64,000 nt of DNA from NCBI RefSeq assembly GCF_040640155.1, contig NZ_JBFABE010000023.1:1-64000 (forward strand), written 5' to 3'. The notes beneath the pieces were generated by a model. It was not told where the DNA came from. It worked only from the letters and a program-made list of their open reading frames with translations, and ran no database searches. A program made the translations under genes and the position numbers. Positions 59,381 to 64,000 of the stretch are shown piece after piece. Numbering within the stretch: the stretch's first letter is position 1; the number at the start of each line of letters is the position of its first letter. This DNA comes from Streptosporangium sp040640155 (GTDB taxonomy: Bacteria > Actinomycetota > Actinomycetes > Streptosporangiales > Streptosporangiaceae).

Positions 59381-60022
59381 GTGCGGGAGCTCGTCATCGG
59401 TATCGCCAGTTCGCTTATCGCCACCGGGCTCACGGTGGCCGCCGGGTGGTTCGGATTGTCATGGCCGAGAAAGTTGTTGTTACGACTGTTGTCCCGCGTA
59501 TCGGGGCTGGGGGTCGTACGCGCCTACAAGAAACAGTCGGCGGCCAATACCGCTCTCGCGGCCGATCTGCGCGCGGCCCGCTGGATCAAGGTGCTGGCCG
59601 GGCGGGGCAACGAGCTGACCCGCGACAGCTTCCAGGAGGTGTGGCGGCAGCGGCACACGCGGCTGCGGTCGGTGCAGATCCTGCTGCCCGACCCGGCCGA
59701 TCCGGGGCGCTGGCTCCAGAGCCGGGAGGAGGAGATGCGGCGCGTCGACCCGGGCTTCGAGTCCGGCCTGCTCGCCAAGCAGGTGTCCGCCAACATCGCC
59801 TACCTCTCGGCGGTGGTCGCCGCCAACCCGGAGGTGGAGATGCGCCTTTTCGATGCCCCCCATACCTGCCGGGCGATCATCACCGATCATTTCGCCTATT
59901 TCACTCCGTATCTATCGAGCGCACACGGGCGCAACACGCCCTGTTTCGTATTCGGGAACGGCAGCGTGATGTACGACCACCTGCTGCGCACCTTCGAGAA
60001 CCTGTGGAGCGCCGGACGGTGA
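59381..60022 (+). CDS. Membrane-anchored putative phospholipase-D-like (DUF5919-like) protein
   Basis: A 213-residue protein. A hydrophobic stretch at about 4-24 (VIGIASSLIATGLTVAAGWFGL) anchors it, followed by a basic region. The C-terminal half (about 95-213) resembles the catalytic half of PLD-like domains found in DUF5919 proteins: SVQILLPDPADPGRWLQ, VEMRLFDAPHTCRAIITDHFAYFTPYLS and VFGNGSVMYDHLLRTFENLW. I see no complete HKD motif; the assignment is by pattern only. GAAGGAGATTCAA precedes GTG 59381, a strong site. Divergence from the PNP-EAD gene across 87 bases suggests joint control and an effector role, which is inference. Confidence 0.6.
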   Translation: MRELVIGIASSLIATGLTVAAGWFGLSWPRKLLLRLLSRVSGLGVVRAYKKQSAANTALAADLRAARWIKVLAGRGNELTRDSFQEVWRQRHTRLRSVQILLPDPADPGRWLQSREEEMRRVDPGFESGLLAKQVSANIAYLSAVVAANPEVEMRLFDAPHTCRAIITDHFAYFTPYLSSAHGRNTPCFVFGNGSVMYDHLLRTFENLWSAGR

Positions 60023-60121
60023 CGGGCCATCGATCGGCTACCACTGGGGCTCACCGGTGATCCGTCCTAGAATTCTCGCGGTGATGCCTTGTGCGCGAAG
60101 CGATTCGGGGAGGCGAGGCGG

Positions 60122-62389
60122 GTGGAACCGCTTCGGGCCGACGATCCCCACCGGATAGGGCCCTACCGGGTGCTGGCGCGGCTGGGCTCGGGCGGCATGG
60201 GCGTGGTCTACCTGGGGCGGTCGCGGAGCGGGCGGCTGATCGCCGTCAAGGTCATCAGGAGACACCTGGCCGCCGACCCTGAGTACCGGGCGCGGTTCCG
60301 GCGTGAGGTGACCGCGGCGCGCCGGGTGATCGGCGCGTTCACCGCGCCCGTGCTGGACGCCGACCCCGAGGCGCCCTGGCTGGCCACGGCCTACCTGCCC
60401 GGGATGACCCTGCGCGAGGCCGTCGACACGTTCGGGCCGATACCGCCGGAGTCGCTGCGCGCGCTGGCGGGCGGGCTGGCCGAGGCACTGGCCGCCATCC
60501 ACCGGGCCGGCGTGGTGCACCGCGACCTGAAACCGGCGAATGTGCTGCTGACCGCCGGCGGGCCGCGCGTGATCGACTTCGGGATCGCCAGACCGAGCGG
60601 CGAGGCGACGATCACTCAGAGGGGGGTTCCCATCGGCACGCCGGGTTTCATGGCGCCGGAGCAGGTGGCCGGGGTGGAGGTCGGGCCCGCGAGCGATGTG
60701 TTCACGCTGGGCGTCGTGCTGGCCTACGCGGCCGGCGGGGTCGAACCCTTCGGGACGGGCCCGGCGGGGTCGCGGCAGTACCGGATCATGACCGGTCAGG
60801 CGGACCTGGACGGGATCGGACAGGGGTGGTTACGCGACATGGTCGTCGACTGCCTGCGGCCGGACCCGGCGCGGCGCCCCTCGGCCGGAGAGGTGCTGCG
60901 ACGGCTCGGGGAGCAGGGCGCGGTCTCGCTGCAGGGAACCCGATGGCTGCCCCCGGCGGTCGCCGACGAGATCGACCGCCGCACGGCCCGGACCGTCCTG
61001 CCGCCGGCCCCGGCGATCGCGCCCGTCGGGCCGGAGGGACCGGACGGGCCCGGGAGGCCGGACGGGCCCGGGGGACCGCGAGCGGCGGAGGGGCCGGTGG
61101 ACGCGCCCGGCCTGCCCGAGGAGCCGGGCGGATCCCCCGTGCTCGACGACGCGGTCATGAACATGGCGACCGCCGAGCCGTTCCCTGTCGCGCCGGGAGG
61201 CCCCCGGGGCGTCCGGCGCCGGAGTGTCATCGCCGGGACCGCGGTGGGGGCGCTGGCCGCGGGCGGGCTCGGGGCGCTGCTGTGGAGCCGGGGCGAGCCT
61301 CCGGCCGCCGCGCCGGAGCCGCGGCCACCGCGTTCGGACCCGTCGCGTTCGGACCCGTCGCGTTCGGACCCGTCGCGTTCGGACCCGTCGCGTTCCGGGG
61401 CGCCCCCCTCCTCCGCCGAGCCACCGCGAGCCGTCCGGCGGTGGCGGGTGAAGAGCGGTGACTACTACGCCGACCTGTTCCTCTGCGAGGATCTCGTGCT
61501 GGTGAGGGGCGAGGCCGGTGACACCTACGCCGTCGATCCCCGTACCGGACGGGTCCGGTGGAAGCGCCGCGGGGAGCTGGCCGGGACCTCCGGCGGCCTC
61601 GCGTTCCTGATCTCGTCGCGCTCGCCGCACATGTCCGCGGTCAGCCCGCGTGACGGCAGGACGCTGTGGATCGTGGACGTGCGGCCCGGGTTCTCACCGC
61701 TCCAGGCCGTGGTCACCGGGCCGGTGGCCTGCGTCGGCGGCGTCGGCGGCGGTGAGCGGCTCATGGGCCTGGACGCGCGGGACGGGCGGGTGCGGTGGTC
61801 GGCGACCGTCACGGGCCTCGACGGGTTCACGGCCGGCGGCGGCACGGTGGCGGCGGCGGGCCACGGCGAACTGACGGGCCTGCGGGCCCGCGACGGCAGG
61901 CGCAGGTGGTCGTACCCGATCGGCGAGGCCTTCGGCGTGAGCTACGGGGAGGGTCTCTTCCTCGTCAGCGACACCCGGTACGTCCTGCACGCCGTCCGCG
62001 CCGACACCGGGAAGCGCGCCTGGCGCAGGGTCGGCGCGGGCAACGGGTTCCTGCTCCAGGCCGGCGGCGGGATGGTGTACGCCGACGCCGGAGACGGCGT
62101 GCTGGCGATGCGCGCGACCACCGGTGAGACGGTGTGGTCCCGCGCGCTGGGCGCCGGTGCTCCCCAGGGCTACGGCAACGCGCTCGGCCTGTACGGCGGC
62201 ACGCTCTACGTGGGCGGCACCGACAGGCGGGTCCACGCGCTGGACCCCGCGACCGGCCGTGTCCTGTGGACGTACGGTGCCGACATGACGCTCAGGTCGG
62301 GTCCGGTGAGCGCAGGCGGGCTGGTGTTCGTCGCCACCAGGGACGGGTACGTCAACGCCCTCGCCCCGCCCGACGGGACCCGGGGGTAG
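60122..62389 (+). CDS. Membrane Ser/Thr protein kinase with PQQ-like propeller sensor
   Basis: A 755-residue PASTA-less kinase. The kinase domain (about 12-275) has the glycine loop LGSGGMGVVYLG, the AVKVI lysine, HRDLKPANVLLT with Asp135, DFGIA and GTPGFMAPEQV. A Pro/Gly-rich juxtamembrane region leads to one TM helix (about 365-385), a repeated RSDPS tail and an extracytoplasmic eight-bladed PQQ-like propeller (about 440-755) with AVDPRTGRVRWK, GLDARDGRVRW and ALDPATGRVLW. The propeller suits ligand sensing. GGGGAGGCGAGG precedes GTG 60122. A second kinase gene follows after two bases, so they form an operon. Confidence 0.92.
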   Translation: MEPLRADDPHRIGPYRVLARLGSGGMGVVYLGRSRSGRLIAVKVIRRHLAADPEYRARFRREVTAARRVIGAFTAPVLDADPEAPWLATAYLPGMTLREAVDTFGPIPPESLRALAGGLAEALAAIHRAGVVHRDLKPANVLLTAGGPRVIDFGIARPSGEATITQRGVPIGTPGFMAPEQVAGVEVGPASDVFTLGVVLAYAAGGVEPFGTGPAGSRQYRIMTGQADLDGIGQGWLRDMVVDCLRPDPARRPSAGEVLRRLGEQGAVSLQGTRWLPPAVADEIDRRTARTVLPPAPAIAPVGPEGPDGPGRPDGPGGPRAAEGPVDAPGLPEEPGGSPVLDDAVMNMATAEPFPVAPGGPRGVRRRSVIAGTAVGALAAGGLGALLWSRGEPPAAAPEPRPPRSDPSRSDPSRSDPSRSDPSRSGAPPSSAEPPRAVRRWRVKSGDYYADLFLCEDLVLVRGEAGDTYAVDPRTGRVRWKRRGELAGTSGGLAFLISSRSPHMSAVSPRDGRTLWIVDVRPGFSPLQAVVTGPVACVGGVGGGERLMGLDARDGRVRWSATVTGLDGFTAGGGTVAAAGHGELTGLRARDGRRRWSYPIGEAFGVSYGEGLFLVSDTRYVLHAVRADTGKRAWRRVGAGNGFLLQAGGGMVYADAGDGVLAMRATTGETVWSRALGAGAPQGYGNALGLYGGTLYVGGTDRRVHALDPATGRVLWTYGADMTLRSGPVSAGGLVFVATRDGYVNALAPPDGTRG
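61331..61390 (+). repeat. Four 15-bp tandem repeats (RSDPS) in the kinase gene
   Basis: Four perfect copies of CGTTCGGACCCGTCG encode repeated Arg-Ser-Asp-Pro-Ser just outside the TM helix. Copy number could vary without a frameshift. Confidence 0.85.
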
Positions 62390-62391
62390 CG

Positions 62392-63852
62392 GTGCGGCCT
62401 CTGGAACACGACGACCCGCGCTGGGTCGGGACCGGAGACCGGCGCTACCGTGTGCTGGCCAGGATCGGCTCCGGCGGCATGGGGACGGTATACCTCGGGC
62501 GCTCCGCGGGCGGCCGCGCGGTGGCGATCAAGATGGTGCGCCCCGAACTGGCCGAGGACCGGGAGTTCCGGCGGCGGTTCCGGCGGGAGGTGATGGTCGC
62601 GCGGGCGGTCGGCGGCGCGTACGCCGTGGCGGTGCTCGACGCAGACCCCGCCGCCGAGGTGCCCTGGCTTGCGAGCGAGTTCCTGCCGTCGGTGTCGCTC
62701 GACGAGGCCGTACGCGACGCGGGTGCCCTCCCGGCCGGTACGGTCTGGGCGCTGGCGGCCGGGATGGCCGAGGCGCTGCGGTCGATCCACGGCGCCGGGA
62801 TCGTGCACCGGGACCTGAAGCCCGCGAACGTGCTGCTGACCGCGGACGGCCCGAGGCTGATCGACTTCGGCATCGCCCGCGCTGTGGACGCCGCCACGAT
62901 CACCCGGCCGGGGACGCGGACCGGCTCGCCCGGTTTCATGTCCCCCGAGCAGATCGCGGGTGACACGACCGGACCGGCCGCCGACGTCTTCTCCTTCGGC
63001 GCGACCCTGGTGTTCGCCCGGACGGGGGCGGAGCCGTTCGGCGAGGGGCCGTGGCACGTGAGGGTGTCGCGCGTCCGGACCGAGTCGCCGCGGTTGGACG
63101 AGATCGCCGAGGACGACCTGCGGGCGTTGATCGCCTCCTGCATGGACCTGGAGCCCGGCCGCCGACCCACCGCCGACGGACTGATCGACCGCATCGCCGC
63201 GCTGCGGCACGACGGGCCCGGCCGGGCGTACGCGTTGCCGGCCCCGGTCGCCGCCGCGATCGGGCGGCGTGCGGGAGAGGCGGAGAACCCGCCGCTCCCC
63301 CGCGACGGCGGCACCGGCACCGGCACCGGAGGGACGGCGCGCGGCCACCGCCGGTCCGTCTGGGCCGGAGCCGGCGCCCTCCTGACGGTCCTGGTGGCGG
63401 TGATCGTCGTCCTCGGCGGGGCCGGACGCCCTCCGGTGGCGGGCCCGGGAGTGCGGGACGACGCCGCGCCGGCCGTACCCACCGGCGTCCTTCCCGGTAC
63501 GGGCACCGGTGCCACGCCGGGCGTACCGGCACTCACCGTCACGCCCGCCGCCCCGGCCCCGTCCGCCGCGCGCGGACGTCAGCTGGAGTTCCACCTGACG
63601 GGCGATGTCCGGCTCATCTCGGTGACCTACACGGTGGACGGCCGGTCGAAGACGCTGAAGGATGTGAAACTGCCCTGGCGGAAGACCATCGAAATACCAA
63701 AAAGTCCGGATATCAATCAGTGGCGGATCCGATTCCGCTTCCCCGCCGGAGCGGTCAGGTGGCGGGTGCTCGTGGACGGCTTCGAGGCCGGCGCGGGAAA
63801 CTCCTCCAGCACCCTCGTGCCCAGCCGTGGAGGGGGTGACGGGGCCGTCTGA
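62392..63852 (+). CDS. Membrane Ser/Thr protein kinase, second of tandem pair
   Basis: A 486-residue kinase. Kinase domain: ARIGSGGMGTVYLG, AIKMV, HRDLKPANVLLT with Asp141, DFGIA, GTRTGSPGFMSPEQI. A linker with GTGTGTGGT repeats, a TM helix (about 327-347, WAGAGALLTVLVAVIVVLGG), a Pro/Thr-rich spacer and a 90-residue extracytoplasmic domain starting at about 400 follow. That domain begins QLEFHLTGDVRLISVTYTVDGRSKTL and ends with WRVLVDGFEAGAGNSSST, resembling a small beta-sandwich of unknown ligand. GTG 62392 lies two bases after the previous stop. Probably cooperates with or is regulated by the first kinase. Confidence 0.9.
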   Translation: MRPLEHDDPRWVGTGDRRYRVLARIGSGGMGTVYLGRSAGGRAVAIKMVRPELAEDREFRRRFRREVMVARAVGGAYAVAVLDADPAAEVPWLASEFLPSVSLDEAVRDAGALPAGTVWALAAGMAEALRSIHGAGIVHRDLKPANVLLTADGPRLIDFGIARAVDAATITRPGTRTGSPGFMSPEQIAGDTTGPAADVFSFGATLVFARTGAEPFGEGPWHVRVSRVRTESPRLDEIAEDDLRALIASCMDLEPGRRPTADGLIDRIAALRHDGPGRAYALPAPVAAAIGRRAGEAENPPLPRDGGTGTGTGGTARGHRRSVWAGAGALLTVLVAVIVVLGGAGRPPVAGPGVRDDAAPAVPTGVLPGTGTGATPGVPALTVTPAAPAPSAARGRQLEFHLTGDVRLISVTYTVDGRSKTLKDVKLPWRKTIEIPKSPDINQWRIRFRFPAGAVRWRVLVDGFEAGAGNSSSTLVPSRGGGDGAV

Positions 63853-63919
63853 ACGATCCGGCCCCTCCCGGAGGGCGACCACTGGCGTGTGAGCGGACCG
63901 CAAGGAGGAGACGACCGTC

Positions 63920-64000
63920 GTGACGAAGGTGGAGATCCTGCCCAGGGAATTCGGCAGCCTCGCGCACGGGCTGCCCCCGGCCGTGCCCGGCACGCTGTTC
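63920..64000 (+). CDS. Truncated gene at the window end
   Basis: An excellent ribosome binding site (AAGGAGGAG) nine bases before GTG 63920 begins a frame that stays open to the window edge: 27 residues starting MTKVEILPREFGSLAHGLPP. Too short to identify. Its position close after the kinase pair suggests it belongs to the same functional group. Confidence 0.6.
   Translation, partial: MTKVEILPREFGSLAHGLPPAVPGTLF

Noticed and set aside
49984..64000. A prophage, integrative element or att site bordering the conflict island.
   Set aside because: No integrase, terminase, capsid or direct repeat boundaries were seen. The nearby tRNA-Ala copy 3 is outside the island by 1.9 kb and intact.

Overview
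The window is high-GC DNA with dense short-spaced genes, frequent GTG starts and 4-base start/stop overlaps. It carries several families typical of filamentous actinobacteria: DUF397 proteins, ECF41 sigma factors, Ser/Thr kinases with PQQ-like sensor domains, SAV_2336-type vWA proteins and Stf0 sulfotransferases. I infer a member of the Actinomycetota, probably Streptosporangiales; the sequence alone does not fix the genus. I saw no phage, integrase, transposase, rRNA or CRISPR array.

Layout. 1-15.2 kb: an ATP-dependent DNA ligase cut by the window start, small membrane proteins, DUF4192, an EI24 protein, ftsH-maf, a secreted DUF3616 protein, an MFS transporter, an orphan peptide-type ABC binding lipoprotein, DUF3224 and Stf0 sulfotransferase. 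15.3-32.4 kb: tRNA-Ala(GGC) copy 1, a vWA lipoprotein, a rhodanese/GlxA-type regulator pair, a long collagen-like secreted protein, a selenium-binding/methanethiol-oxidase-like protein beside a His-rich membrane protein, a serpin lipoprotein, an SDR-SRPBCC pair, a lipid kinase, MarR, and a divergent TetR/ABC-F pair around a 59-bp nested dyad. 32.3-48.7 kb: tRNA-Ala copy 2, an MFS gene, an ECF41 sigma factor with its oxidoreductase target (both preceded by ECF41-type promoters), a CGNR regulator with its operator array, MFS, SRPBCC, DUF523, a secreted sugar dehydrogenase under a perfect LacI-type palindrome, a two-component system whose response regulator is frameshifted, and tRNA-Ala copy 3.

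48.9-64 kb: rsfS and a phosphatase mark the end of core synteny. From 50.5 kb there follows what looks like an NTP-dependent conflict (immunity/signalling) island: a VMAP-type protein, a MoxR-type AAA+ ATPase, and a 1397-residue vWA-STAND(NB-ARC)-TPR protein translationally coupled to the ATPase. Three DUF397-type small proteins come next, then a nucleoside-phosphorylase-fold enzyme with a C-terminal effector-associated domain (EAD2-like) divergent from a membrane-anchored putative phospholipase-D-like protein. Two tandem membrane Ser/Thr kinases and a gene cut by the window end complete the region. The giant vWA-STAND gene contains a perfect internal Shine-Dalgarno and in-frame GTG at the domain junction, in a stretch whose codons look like a former intergenic spacer.

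The most notable items are this island and its internal start, the ECF41 promoter pair, the TetR/ABC-F dyad, the three tRNA-Ala cassettes sharing only their 3' terminators, the frameshifted response regulator, and the collagen-like gene. All calls come from reading motifs by eye; no database search was run.
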